A stretch of 64,000 nucleotides of DNA from Taeniopygia guttata. Its lineage: Eukaryota > Chordata > Aves > Passeriformes > Estrildidae. Made by a program: the position numbers and the translations under genes. Positions 12,901 through 27,900 of the stretch are shown here, piece after piece (within the stretch, counting starts at the first letter, position 1; the number at the start of each line of letters is the position of its first letter). The stretch is taken from contig NC_133024.1 of assembly GCF_048771995.1 (NCBI RefSeq), positions 86,594,501 to 86,658,500 of the forward strand, in the 5' to 3' direction. The notes beneath the pieces were generated by a model that worked only from the letters and a program-made list of their open reading frames with translations, had not been told where the DNA came from and searched no databases.

Positions 12901-15900
12901 GCCATGATATATGGAGGATGCTCAATAAACATCTTCCATGCTGTTGAAGCTGAGTCACTGCATAACCTGAAGCCCAAGGACAGCCCAAGGGTCAGAGGAG
13001 AGAAAGTAGCTGTAGTCTTGCATTCAGTTTGAAAGTCAGAGTATTCCTGTACTGCAGAGGATCTGCCCCCAGGGTGATCCTGACACTGTGGCTGTGAATC
13101 CCTCAGAGCAGGGAAAATGTCTCTTGTTGGGCAAGGCATCTGCTATTGACTTGACATGCACTGGACTCTAAATTCTAGCTCTGCCTTCAAATCAAGAGCC
13201 ACAGCCTGTCCCTAATCACCCTTGAATACTTTTCATGTAGGCAGAAAATCTTCCAGGAGTTTTGATGTTGTTTATGTTAATAAAAAGCATATTTAACTTA
13301 GTGGGAGGCTTTCCGTTATCTTTTAGAATGAGGTAGCATCCCAAATCTCTGAGAGGCTGTGAACTTTCCAGAGTGATTTGTAAAGAAGGAAAGATTTTAA
13401 TTTTTTTTTTTCACAGTAGACATTTCATTGCCATTGTATTACAACTGGTTGGTATTTTTTTTTGTTTTTGTCAAAAGCTACATTTACAAAATTTTCCTTC
13501 TCTTGAATTTTTATTCAGGAAATGATTTAAAGTTTACTTTTGAAGGGTTTAAAAAAACTTCTGGCAAAACTTACTTACTCAGGAGAAACTTCTTGATCAT
13601 TGTATTGGAATTGTATTTTTGCCACTGCAGAAACCAAGATGAATTATAAAATGTTTATATGTAAACGGCTGAAAGGTGAAGAGTCAAGTCTCCAACTGCA
13701 AATTCTTGTTTTTTCCAGGATCATTACCTGTTCTGCTAATATAGGGCATTGGTGATTCTGGTTTTGAAGAATGACAATGAATTTGGCAGTCCGTCTAATG
13801 AGTCACATAGGCTGTGTTTCTAATTATTTAAAGCAGTCTGTGTTCATTCAAAAAGAAATAAAAATGCAGCTTGAGCTGCTTGCTTTTAAAAATAACTTTA
13901 ATAGTTACAGAATATATAAGTAAAAAGTCCATAAACAACTTTCCTCTTGCTCCTTCTTAACCATTTGTTTTTCCTAATTATAAGTTCAGGCTTTCTTTTA
14001 ACTGGAAAAAAAATCCATGGTGAAAGGAGAGTTAACAAAATAGTTGTTACATGATACAGAACCCTGAAACTGGGAAACTGGATGTAAACTATACCAAGAT
14101 TGCAGTAATTTAACTGTTTCGACTACAGGTGTGATTTTTACTGAAATAGTTTTACTGAAATAGACGCCCGTTATTACCACACCCAGTGTTTCCATGCAGC
14201 TCTCATTTAAAATAATTTAAATGCTTTTTAGTTAGGCAGGGATTGTGGGATCTTGTGGGTGTGGATCAATTTCTATATAATTATATGGGCCAAATATAGA
14301 TAAGGAGGAGTTCAGAAAAGATTGGCATCGCTGGGACCTGGAATGTGACCTTGGTGCATAAGGTTGATCATTCCATTAGATTGGTCGCAGTAAGTTCCTT
14401 CAAAACTTTTCCCATTCCTTCTGAGAATTATCCTTGCGACAGCCAACTTCTATAAGTAATTGGAATCTTTAAATCAAAACTGCATGGCTTTGAGAGTTTT
14501 AGAAGGATAAGTAACATTCAGCACTAAGTCCTCATTCAAAACCTTTTAAAATTAATTTCTTCAGTACTTTGCATAGATTTTCGTGAGAGAATCCTGACTC
14601 TACTACAATTCATATGATACAGACGAATAAACATAGTAATACAGGCTACAACTTACTGTCACTTTATGGAAAATATGTTGATTCTTGTGAAATTAATTTG
14701 GAGGCTCCACTAAAAATAATAATTGTATCTCTAAATGCTTCCTTCTGGTGGTAGGGGAAGTGATCATGGGTGACTGGGTGTAGGTCATGTGCTAGTTCTC
14801 CTCACTGGCTTTGATACTCCAAGAGTAAAAATGAAATTAAAGCACTCTTTAAGCTACTTTGTGAAGTTGTCCAGAGAGGAAGCAGTGGTTAGTATGATGG
14901 GTTTTTTTCTCTATCTAGATGTAATTTACCCCAGAGAAGTGTTTGGGTTGCATTTCTGTAGGATTCCACATTAAAAAAAAAGAACAAAACAAACCAAAAA
15001 AACCCGCCACAGTTTCACAGAGAGAACCCTTGCACATAGTTGCTCCATCCAGCCTAGCTGTTAAGTGAAATGTCTAACTATTAATTTGTCTCTCCACCAA
15101 ATCAATTGAATTAACGATGTAGCCAGCATATTTGGTTTGACCCATTGTGGATGTCCAGTTCAGTCGTTCAGTTAAAATGAAATTGTCCTACAATTGCTAT
15201 TTGTTTAGTATAGAAATGACAGTAACAGAATCCAGAATAATCTTATGGATTCTGTACAAGTAACCATTTCCCTTTCTTGTGTTTGAATTTCCTTTGAAGG
15301 CTTTCATCTCTATCACAAGTTGCCCTCAATAGTACCTGAAAGCTGTCTCCTTATTCTGGTTGGATTGCTTCTTGGTGGGATTATTTTTGGAGCAGAGGAG
15401 AAGTCCCCACCTGTAATGAACAGTGATGTGTTTTTCTTGTATCTGTTACCACCTATTGTACTCGACGCTGGATATTTTATGCCAACTCGTCTGTTCTTTG
15501 AGAACTTTGGTACCATATTCTGGTATGCTGTGGTGGGCACACTCTGGAATGCCATCGGCATTGGAATTTCCCTGTATGGAATTTGCCAGATCAGTGCATT
15601 TGGTTTGACTGACATCACTTTGCTGCAGAATTTGCTCTTTGGCAGCCTCATTTCAGCTGTGGATCCTGTGGCGGTGCTGGCTGTCTTTGAAAATATCCAT
15701 GTCAATGAGCAGCTTTATATCCTGGTGTTTGGAGAGTCTTTGCTGAATGATGCCATAACTGTGGTAAGTTACTTGATAAATGATTAATTGATAAAAATGA
15801 TGAATGATTGTTTACATGCCATTCTCTTTGTATCTGGTTATTACAATTTGCTACTAGATGGAAGTCAAGGAGTGCTAGTTTGTCTAATTCTTTAAACTTT

Positions 15901-18900
15901 AGATTTAGAAATCACAGTAATCTTACTACTTGAGAGTAATGGTAGCATATTTACTGTAGGGATTTTACTACTGATCACTCTAGTTTCTATATCTTTGCAA
16001 TTCTCTTACTTCTGTAATCTGAAACTGTAGGTTTTTCTCACCTGCAGAAATTCTGTTGGACAGGAAAGGGAAAGGGCCAGAGTGGGGTGTCCCAGTGTGT
16101 TAATGGGGAGGATGGCAAATCATGGAGATGGCACAGGACCTTGCTGAGGTTAACTTCTTGCATATGCCCATCCACTCGGAACTGCCCTGAAACCACCAAT
16201 ACACGTATCCCAGGCTACAGATGAGATAAGACAGCCACCTGGAGGCAGTAATTTCTAATCATTAACTAGCTGAATTGGGGTTGTGGTGCTGACCTGAGGA
16301 CAGCAATCTGCAGATTCCATTATCCCCCCCAGTGTCTCTCATTTGTACCTCATGACACTGTCTGAGGCATTACTCCCACTTATTCAGGCCTTGAAATCCT
16401 GCCCATGCCAACCATGTCCTAGCATGCTTTCTGTTTTCTGAGACATAGAAGTACAGTTTTTCATATGCTGGAAGGATCAAAAAGATTCATGAATTGGGTC
16501 TGCACTTTCCTATTTCTGTCCCTGGCTTCTTATTCCAGTTCCATTCTGTGCAAAATTGTTCTGTTTTCCCCTTTTCTTGGACTTTGCCTTACCTGTTTTT
16601 CCCTTTTCATGGACTGTTCATCGCCTGCTTAACACAGGTATATGTCATCATTTATTCTGAACTTTGGTATTGATAAATTCTTGTGTGTCTGTGGGAATAC
16701 TGTATTATTTTTTCACTTACACTGCATGCTTTACCTGAATCTGTTGCTATCCAGTCGTCTGAATCACATCTCCTCTTACAGGCTTGCCTTAAAACCTAGC
16801 TTTTCTCAATAGCTTACAATTGGAACTGCCTGCCAGTGCTAAACTGGTACTTTAAGCCATCCTGTAAATAAATGGGTGTACATACTGACTTTCAAAAGGC
16901 TTAGAAGTTCAGCCATGGCTGGGTCTGCCTCTAGTCACTTTAGTGTCCACTTGTGCGATAGATGTCTATTCATACATTTTTTATTTTTTCTGGGGAAAAG
17001 GATCTGGTTATTTAAAACTTCTTGTTTGGTGGATTTTTCCAACCAAAATCACTTTTCTCAATGACAAAGTTGGGCATGGGGCAGCAGTTAATACAATACG
17101 ATTTGCTAGGAAAATTCTGCATCCTGATCACTGATATATTCATATGTGCTATTTCCCAAAGGCAAATTTCTGTAAACCACCATTTTTTATAGGGGTGGGC
17201 AAGGCAATTTAGTATGTATCGTTCCTGTAGGCATCATTATTGCCTTCTCTGGAGGTTTCCTTATGGCCTGACTCCCCAGATGCCCTAACAGAGGAAGGAT
17301 AATCTGAGGAGTCTATAGGGACAGTCCAGTAATGCACTGGCCTTACATATATTTATGAAGGAGTGAAAGGAATGTAAAGTACCTTTGGTCTTACTTCCCT
17401 ATCGCTTAAAGGTAGCACTTGGACAGAGATCAAGTTGTTTCCACATGCAAGGAACTGGTCTGCTAATGGTTCCTTGTTATGTTTTTGCACACCTGCAGTC
17501 ATGTGATTATACCTAAAATGTGACCCAGGCTGTTGCACAGATTCCTGGGGCTGCCCTTAGAGAACCTTACTTCCCTGCCCACAGCAGATGCTGCTGGAGC
17601 AGCCCTTGCCAGGCTACACAGCCCTGTGCTTGGAGGAGGTGGTGCTTTGTACTCCTCCTTCCCTGTCCCTGTTCTATGGGGGGCTGACAAGACCAGCATC
17701 CAGCAGAGCTCAGAACCTTTCAGCTTTCATCTTCTGGAGCCCTTGAGTCCCACCTGCCCTGGCAGGGGCCTGCAGTGGGATGTGGGGAGGAAGTAGGAAG
17801 GGAGTTGAATGCAGGTTGGCCATCTATGGAAGCTGTCTTATTCCTATGGCCACTGCAATATCAAAAAAACAAGGGACTATGCAGATAGGCAGTGCAAAAC
17901 ACAGTGGCTTTATTAAATGTGCTTTTATTAGAATAGCATCTATGCTGTCCTTTCAGAGAACATGCTCCCACACCTTCATTTTGTATATAAAGAAAGATGT
18001 GTTTTCTCAGAAGCTGCATTTTTTCAGGTTGTCTTCCATGCATAATAGTTTTTTCGATTTGTCTGTGCATTTGAATGTTCTTTTTCCCCCACTGGTGGAA
18101 TTTTGGAACTTGAATTTGGCAGAGGACATAGTTTGACAATTGGATTCTTGATCAGAGTTGGTGCTTTACCAAGAAACTGAGTCAGACATAACAAGCAAGG
18201 TGATAATAAATTACAAGATCACAGCTAAGTGTTAGCAGTTCAAACTCCAGTTCTGGGTTTAAAATCAGAAAGAACGAGCCAGTGTCATTATAATAATATT
18301 ATTTCCATGTTAGAAAACATTACAGCAGTATTTTGTACTCTGCATCTGCTGACAACATTATTTTAGAGTGCTCTAAACTAATTTTAGAATTAAAAATTTA
18401 ATAACTGAGAACTGATGAAAATAAGCAATTAGTATTTCAGAGATACTCTGAGACAAGATTAAAAAGTGATCAGTGACTAATATTTCTTGGTGTGACCTTC
18501 AGTGACTTCAGCTGAAGGCTATTGAGTAAATGAAAATATTGAACTTCAAAAAACCCCCCTGTTCTCACCCCAGATACATTAAATATGTGACTGGCGTTGG
18601 TGTTTGGTGCACCTGGAAGTTTAGAGAAATCTCAGTAAAACTGAACTGCTGTAGAGTAAAAGGGAAGTGAACCCGATTTTGATCTCATTTGCAACAGTGT
18701 AAATAAAAACCAATAGGAATGACGTTAAAATCCTGTTTATGACATTTGATAGTTGTAGCTGCTGCTTTAACCATGGCTGAGGTACAAAGGAGAAAATTGC
18801 TTTGCTTCTTTCAAATAATTTATGGCATTAGACTTGATATTTATGAAGATGTCTCCATGTAGAGTAGCAGGCTCCATTCTATTTGCAGGGTGAGTACTTT

Positions 18901-21900
18901 GCTGTAAAATGACGTTATCGAAAGGCTTAGATAGATCAAAATTCTCTGCTTCTTTGCAAGGACCTTGCAGTTCTCTTACTTTAGAGACTAGCCTTGTATA
19001 TATTTATATAGTTACTTTTTAAAATATAAAAAATACTTTTTAAAACTCCAATTAAATAAAATAATCAGCTTCTCTAATATGTACCAAGAGAGTATTCTGC
19101 CAGAACCAATTCTGTAGGTGTCTCAGAGAAAAACACAACTCTGGGGTTGTCCCAAGTTTCAATGAGTGACTCAGGGAAACTCTCTGCACACATGACAAGT
19201 CAACAGTATTCTTCAGTCTGTGATTAATAGAGTCCTGGGAGTGTGTGGATTGAGAGGTCCTTGTAAAGTAGAGAAGCAAAGGAAAGAGTAGCAAAGGCAC
19301 TCCTTCTGTCAGTAGGTCTAATTCTGGTATCCTTCTCTCCATGCAAATCCATAAGTCTGCAAATCAAAACAGGTGGAAAAACTGTGGAGCCTATGACATT
19401 GCTTTCCTGTCACGCATAGTGCATAGTAACAAGGAATGGGGAAAAAAGGCTGGGAGTCTGCCTCAGAGCAGGGTTTGTGCAGATGAAAAAGTACACTTCT
19501 CCCAAGTGGACTCATCCTGAGAGCATCATTGTTATCTAATAAATAGTTCATGATCCTGCTCTTTTTGTATTTGCTGCTTTGTAATGAAAATGGCTGGTGA
19601 TCATTCTAGGTTTGATTTAACCTTCTATTTTCATGCTTCCTCTGGAATATATTTTCTCTTTTCTTTTTCATTTCTTTCCTTTCCCACAATAAGCCACATC
19701 TTTGCATAAACTGTTCTGTAACACTTAGCCAGTTTTGACTAAGAAGGGCTGAATAGCTTATGTTCTGTCCTGTGAGAGAGAACAGGACTGCAAACATGAA
19801 AAATCCTTCCACAGCCACTACTCAAACACCTACTTTGTTGGCACAATGCAAGTACTGATAAAACATTGTGATCTCAAATAGCATTCGTGATAGAGAAACC
19901 TGTTTGGTGTACTAAGAAGTCCAGAAAGAAAGCAGAGATTTAACTCCTGCAAGCTGTCTAGGATGACTGGCCCACACTGGCTTAGTCTGTGAACCCACTG
20001 TGATAGGAACAGGTGCCTGTGACCAAAGTTAGCTCTGTACAAGGGGACAGGGTAGCCACCCTGCTACTGCAGGGCTGGGAGCATACATGCAACACCAGGG
20101 AATGGTTAAATCTCCCAAGTGGATCTGCAGATGGGGCAACCCTTTAAAGTTTCTTTAACAGTAACTGATTCCATTGGTTTCTGTTTTGGAGAAACTAAAA
20201 CACTGGATATTAGAGAAATGTGGTCTTTAGATTGCTCTGTTTTCTGTATAAAACAAAAAGGGTCTCTGGCTAAGAAAATGCAATAATCCCATTGACCTAG
20301 TTTGTTTTGGAGTTATAAATGCTTTGAAAATTAAACTGGGCAAACACATGGCAGCAGGTTTTTTAATGGCAACGAAATCCAAATCTCTAGAAATGCTCGA
20401 TATTTTGAACAGTCTTTAAACCATTGGATTCCTAATGGTCAAGAACTTTGAGAAAGAGCACTGGCTTAATGAATACCATGTTTCTTTTATTCCTTGAAGT
20501 TGGCACTGTCATCCCCAGCTGCCTCTACATCCCCTCCTACCCCAGAAGTTTAGATTAATCTGTGGTCTAGCTCAGTACTCTACCTCTCAGTGTCATTTAG
20601 ATCAAACAGATTTGAAAATAACCTGATTTTTCACTGGTTATGAGACTGATTATTTTTTTCTCCTTCTGTTTTATTTATTTTATTCTGGGGATAATCTGTA
20701 ATGCACATTAGGAGCTCTGTAAATAAATGATTTAAAAGAAGAATTAGATAGATTTATGCTCCTGGCCCCTAGAGTGGCGTGGATTAAGAAATCTGTGCCA
20801 TTTGCAAAAATGGGAGTAATTATATTTATCTGTCTTTTGTATCTCTCTGGTATATATGGATGACAAATAATATGCCAGATATAAATAACAGCGTATCTAA
20901 AAAGCAAATTCAAGGTAGATAGAGAAATTCAAAGTTCAGCATTTAAGCAAAGGAGCATAATGACATGAAGGGAAGTTAAGAATAGTTCAAAAAGATAATG
21001 TGCTTTCTTTTTCCTCATAGGTCCTGTACAATTTGTTCAAGTCTTTCTGCCAGATGCGCACAATTAAGGTTATTGACATATTCGCTGGGATTGCTAACTT
21101 CTTTATAGTGGGGATCGGTGGAGTATTGATTGGAATCCTTTTGGGATTTGTAGCAGCCTTTACAACCCGTTTCACCCATAAAATCCGAGTGATTGAGCCA
21201 CTCTTTGTCTTCCTGTACAGTTACTTGTCATACATAACAGCCGAAATGTTTCATCTCTCGGGCATCATGGCGTAAGTACCCCAAACTTCAGTAATCATAG
21301 CATCCAAGTAAGAATGCCAAAGGAAATTGGAGAGAGGATCAGCTTTTTCAAACCTTGCCATGTGGCATTGCTCCATGGTGCATGGCAGAGTTGCTGGCTT
21401 GAGGATTTCCGGCCTCTTCCCTCCCGCTTCCGCCCCCTTCTCTCAGCTTGCCACCACACCAGCTGTGTCACTAAAACTGCTCATGGCATCACATCATAAG
21501 CTGTATCTTTGAAATGTTCCAAGTTAAAAATATTCACTCGTATTTTCAGTGTGCTTATATTTAACCCAGGTCACTTTGGTGACCTGTGTCCTATTGTGAC
21601 CCTTCAACTAGTCCTAAGGGCATGGGTGTGGAGTGGCCCATGATGATGTAGGGGCAATGGTGGCAGGGAGGGAGTGGCAGTGGTAGCAGGGAACTTCATC
21701 AGCTGCCTTCACTTTCGATGCCAATATATTGTGAAACTGTGTTTTAACAGTTAGTCATGTGAGCAGCCAGTAAATACCATTCAATGAAGACAATGTATAT
21801 ATCATTAAGGCAAACTTCTGCTGGATTATAGGCACAATAAGGATTGAGTGAATGTAAAGTTTGCAGTCCAGTGGTAACATAATCCTATAGTTTTGTATCT

Positions 21901-24900
21901 TGATACATGTGCCTGTGTGTTACAATGTTCTCTGTATATATCATTATGTATAAAATAATATTTTTCTTCCCACTCCCAACAGATAGAAACATTCCCTTCT
22001 CATTTTCCACTCCTTGTCTTCAGTAAAGAAAGAGCACAGCCTCTCTCTTCACTCTCTTTTTACTGTAAGGACTTCAACATTAAAAAGAGCCTTTATGACA
22101 TTTGATATAATTAAATGTTTTGCTCTGGTTCCAAGTAATATTTTTAAAGTCAACTTTGTTTAATGACTTTTTGTTTTTCTAGTGGCAAATATGAGTCATT
22201 CAGGCATGAGGAGCAGAGCTTTTTTTGTAAGCTCGGATATTACTGCTGAGTGTCACTAATACTCGATAATACCTGGCCTGATTATTTTCTTTCAGGCAAG
22301 TGAAGATAGGTTTACTATCATAGGCGTGCCAGTATAAGGTTTTCTGGGGCTGGGAAGCAATTTACAAGGAAACTTATGGGTTATGATTTTAGTAGTACAA
22401 AAATAGGAATATGCCATGAAACAACAAGGGCTGGAACTTCAATGTAAGTAAAGAGCAAAAGATTACATGGGTTTCTTTCTCTGATATGAGCCTAAATAAA
22501 GCAACATATGCATCCACTTTGACCGAGTTCATAAATGTGCCATCTCTTTCCATAGCTTCTATTCATAGCATTTGTGTGGTTTCTAGTTTCCTCCACCTCT
22601 TAAGCCAAATGTCCTTGACATCCTATGATCAAATACTTAAAGGGTTTCTAAACCAAAAACATGTGTCTAAATTGTACATGGAAAAAAATTGAGGCAGTGT
22701 TTATGAAAATACTGATTTGGACCTGCTGCATCCAGGACACAATGGATAGGGCATGGTGCATCTGCTGGTGGGTCAGGGGACCCACCACATGCCAGTGCCT
22801 GCCACCAGCACACCAGTGCTTCCCACAGCACTAACAACCTGTTCGTTTTCCTTTGTGCAATGACCCCTGAATGGGTGCAGAACAGAAGAGGAAACACAAA
22901 GTATTTTCACCCTCAAACAGCACAGTAGAAAATGAGTTAGGTTTAAAATGTTCTGTCTGTTTTTGTCTCTTAAGCATGCTTTATAATAGCTGACAGAACT
23001 GTGTAAAGCAGAAACATCTCTGCTGAGACAGAAAGGCTCTCTGCTCCCATGTAGGGTCTCAGCTGCTATAAGCCATAAAGCTTGTCCCCTCCCAGCAGTG
23101 CTGCTGACAGCTCTGGAGCTCCTACAATTTCTGCATCCCCTTGGAGTAAATCTGCCCTGTTCTTGTCACATTTCTTTTGCCTTTGAACTATAGAAAGTAA
23201 TTTGCTCTGTGTCACAGTGCAAAAACACACACCAGTGTTAACCAGAGTTCCCTGTCATTTTTTGCAGCAACTGACTCATGTAGGGATTGCTTGGGTCTGA
23301 TTTAAAAGTCAGCCCTTCTTTGAGCAGGTAGTTGGAGTAAATGACCTTGGAATGTCCCTTACAACCAAGATTATTTATTGCTTGCTTCTGTGGCCATTTA
23401 CAGTTCAGCCTATGAAGAATAATTGCCTGGTCTCCCCTTTTTCACCCATAGCCACATGAGTCTGTTAAACTACTGATTCCCACTTCTTTCATAACCAGGT
23501 TTATAAAGATACTCGGTGAGAACTTGTGATTACAAGGTGTACCATATTTTAGGGGAAGGACATGAGCAGGAACGTACAGTGTTACCAAATAAATAAAATA
23601 CTTAGACAGATTGCCTCATTCCTGGGCAAGCAGGAATTCACTGGCAGAGAAATAGAAGAGAATGAAAGGCACTTGTCCCTCTTCTGATAAGTTTGTGTAC
23701 TCATTCTAAGGATAAACGATTCTTGAAATGTCCGTGTATAACCCCTGCACCAGGTTACCTGGCTGGCACAGTGAAGGGACTGAACCATGTCCCTGTGAGC
23801 TGCAGTGAGAAAATCCTCTTCAGAAGGAAAGGATATAGTTTCTACTGTAACTGGAGCTGGGCATGAGTGAGGCTCACACATGTAAAACACACAAATCCGA
23901 ATCTGAACTTTATTCACTTGCTTTCATGCTGCATTTTCTTCTTACTAATTTCTCATGAAGGCTGTGGAGCAGCAGAACTTTTAATATAGTTTTTTTTTTT
24001 TTTTTTCTTTTGAAACAATGAATTAGCAGGCTGAAAGGAGCAAACATTGAAACTACTGTAAATTTAGTAGGTCAAGGAAACTTGAGGATTGAACCCAGTG
24101 GCCTAGTTTATTGCAGTCCTGACAGAAACTGTACTGTTTATACAGTGAGACTTTTATTCTTCAGAAGTACAGAATGTTGCAGGTTAATTGCAATGAAGTG
24201 CTTTTCCCTTCCCCTTCTTGACCAAGGCAACTACTCAGGTCACAGAATTGGAAGCCAGAATTAATGTATGTGGGTAAGAAATGTAAAATAAAACACATCT
24301 AAGCTTTGACTTTGATTATTGTGACAGTAAAAATATAGTTTGTAAATAACTTATTATAATAATGTATATAAAACCTTGCATAAAGACATTGATTTTATAT
24401 TAAATTTTAACACTATATTTCCACACAATTTTCAAATAAAGGAGACTTCAGCATTTTTTTCTCATGTAAATAAATACTCTAAAGAGATACCTGGTTCTAA
24501 GTGAGCAGTGATTAGGTGTGGAATATTACTTATCTGAAGAGTAACAAATCATGTGCAGCTCTATTCCTTGTAGCATTGAACCAACTCCTCAGTTGCTTGA
24601 CACTAGTTGAATGAATGCAAAATGTGACTGAAAATAAGAGTGTTGTCCCTTTAAATTCTAGTGGGTAAGCATGGTAGGTGTTTTAAGTTACAGCTTGCAA
24701 GGATTTTGATTAATCTGGTGACAGATTCTTATCAGACATGCACTTACAGTGTCTCCATTACCTCAGGTTCCAAAAACAAACCAACTCCAGAGCACGATTC
24801 CCTGCTCCCCATGCTGCAGGGCTTTCCTAAATTACTATAATCATGAAAACTGTTTATTTTAAGAAGGTAATAAATAGTACTGCGTGCTTCGTCGTGCCTT

Positions 24901-27900
24901 TGATGCAGACCTGACAGTCCTAATGCTTCAGGGCACTGAGCTGCTGCTTTGGGACTCTGAAATGACTGTGGGCCTAGACATGGCTGTTTTCCAGCCCACC
25001 CACTGCCTTCTTGCTCTTTTGCATTTGCTGCCCCTGCGTTTGCCAGCTCCACTGAGTGCCATCAGCCGGAGTAACCGGGCTGCAGCAGACTTGTTACACT
25101 TGTGCAGATAAATAGTGTAACACAGGAGAGCTGTCACAACCCATGGCATAGCCCGAGATCTTTGTCGCTGCGTCAGTGCAGTGAAGAGCTGGTTTGCCAC
25201 TGAGTATGAGACTTTTGGCAGGTCAAAGGGTTAAGTGGATTTGAGAAGATTTGTGCATGTACTTTTATGGTTGATCATCAGAACTGTGTACAAACTGAGG
25301 GACCTGGGAGTGTTTGACAGCTTCGGGCTTGAGTGCATGTCCTTACCAAGCTGTTGCTTCTTGTCAGGACAAAATCCATGTGTGTGACAAGTCCTTTCCC
25401 ACTCTCTTGCTCAGGCACATGATGTGGGATCTGTTGTAAGTCCTCAGTCTGGGTAACTGTAAGATCAGAACAAGGAGGAAAGCTGTGAAAAGCATCATCA
25501 GTTTGTCAATATTGGCAAAAAATTCAGGACTTCTGTTATCTTAACCAGATGCTCAAACTAGAAATGCTACCTTAACTACTGTGTGTTTCAGGGAGAAAGC
25601 TTGCATGCTTATGAAATCTACATTATGTCTTCCACAGTGAACCCTGTGTAATCAGGATGAGCTTTGCTTCCCAGGCAGCATGCTACCTGTGGTCCACATG
25701 GAATCTTTCTGTTCAGGACTGCGGTGAAATCAGCTGACAATGAGGAGAGGGCTGACAATTATATCAGTACTAAATATAGATGGGGGTCTGGGATAGTCTT
25801 AGTGAGACTTTCTTGCTTCTTAGACATGGAGTTTGCTTAGGGTTGGAGCTAGTCTTTGCATGTCATTGGAAATTTTATTTTGTGCTGACTAGATCCTTCT
25901 CCATCACCATGTATAGGTGGATAAAAATGCAGGGTGAAGGCCAGGTTAGGTGCACTGTTCTGCCTGTATTTGTAAGCCACTATCTGCCCCATCAGACTGC
26001 ATCTGTCCCCATATCACATTCTCTACCTTGGGTTTTCTTCACTTTGATATATATTCAGGGTCTCTGCTGCTTGGGAGAGGTCAACAGAGTACACTGTGTC
26101 TTCTCCCAGTGTCCACATGTCCTCCAGATTTGTCCTTCAGAAGTATTGTTGCCCAACCACTTTGGGGATGTAGATGTGGCTCCATGTAAAAGAATGAAAC
26201 CTCTGGACAAAACTAACTTTAATTAATCAACAGAAATGCATTCAAAGTGTGCCAGTGACTACAGCCTGAGCTGCTGCAACAGACTCCCTATTGCAAAATG
26301 CAAAGAAAGTTCACTCTATGGAAGTCCTTTTGAAGTTACTGCCGCTTCTGGGATTCCTCTTGTTTTGCAATTTTTTTTTTTTAAATCCCTTATTTAGAAG
26401 AAAGAACCCAGGCATGTGTGTTCATATTGTCAGTGAGGTTTCTCTGAGCTTTGTCCCAGTCTGCGTTTCCATTTATATTCACATTCAGGGATGTTTGGTT
26501 CAGAGATGGGGCTCTTGACTTAGAGGCAGGACATGCTTAGCAGAAGAGTTTCTGCAGTGAAATGTCCATAAGACTTGGGACATTTCAAGAGAAATTTTCA
26601 GAGATGCTAGCAAACCTGCCCTCCTCCCCCAGGAGAGAGAGAAGTGTAGAGATTTGAGCATGAAGAAATATCCCCTATGTTAGCAAATACTTATATCTGA
26701 AAACCTGGAATAAATAACCGTAGACAAGTTGGCTGTATTCAAAAAGACAATGTAAATACATCTCTCTTTCTTTGTTTAGATTTAGTATGCTAAAACGTTT
26801 TAGCACAAACTTTTATGGGTTTGACTGAGAACCCATACATGGATGTGGATAATGTTTTTCACTGGGAAATCAGAGCAGATGTTGTTGCCCTAGACAGCAG
26901 AACCAGGAATGACAGCTATTTCACAATGTATCTTGCCTTAGTTGTCCTCCCTGATAATTATTTGTCAGCTCAGACTGTCCTTCCCTACACTAAGACACCA
27001 CCTTGAAGTTATCCTCCAGCCTCTGCTAACTACTCTTAAACTTGTAAATGTGTAGCTGAGTGGTCCTCAGCCATCCCTGTACTGTGGACAGCCATACTGA
27101 GCAAGTGATGTACTACCAGTAATGTCATTCTTTGCTTTTCCCAAGGAAAAAGCAGAAGGGAAGGGAAGGAGGGAAGTCCTGCCCTGCCCCAGGATATGCA
27201 ATTTCCACCCTGTCTGATGTCCCTCAGCAGCAAGAGATGCAGCAGCTTCTGTTTTCCAAGACTCTCCCTGCCTCTCCTCATCTCTGCCCCTTTCAAAACA
27301 GAGTTGGAGTGACCCCTACATAGATTGTGTGCATTTAGTATGTGAAAAAACTCTCCATACACTGATGTCTTCTCAGAAAACTTCCAATTGCAGAAAAAAA
27401 AAATCAAGCCCAAAATTGTAGGTTCACCAAGCCTGAAAATTTGAGATTGGTTATGGAATAAGTTATACTTTGCATTTTAAAGATAACTATGGAAAATGAA
27501 TAATATTATGTAGATAAAAGAGAGGCTAAAAAAAAAAAAAAAGCCAATTAAATATGGGAAAATATTTGCCTTTCAGGATTACAGCTTGTGCCATGACCAT
27601 GAATAAATATGTGGAGGAAAATGTTTCTCAGAAATCCTACACAACGATAAAATATTTCATGAAGATGCTGAGCAGTGTCAGTGAGACTTTAATCTTCATC
27701 TTCATGGGTGTGTCTACAGTTGGGAAGAACCATGAGTGGAACTGGGCCTTTGTAAGCTTCACCCTCCTCTTCTGTTTAATCTGGAGGGCACTGGGTAAGC
27801 AAGTCTCAGACTATGGGTTAGTATTCTTTGCAAGTGAAATGGTTTATCTCTTGTCAAGTAGAAAATGCCTGATCTTAGACAGAGACCCATCAGTCTGCAG

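Noticed and set aside
15313-15705. 130-codon open frame antisense to SLC9A2 exon 2
   Set aside because: It is a mirror of the conserved sense exon; the sense strand carries invariant NHE motifs and proper splice sites.
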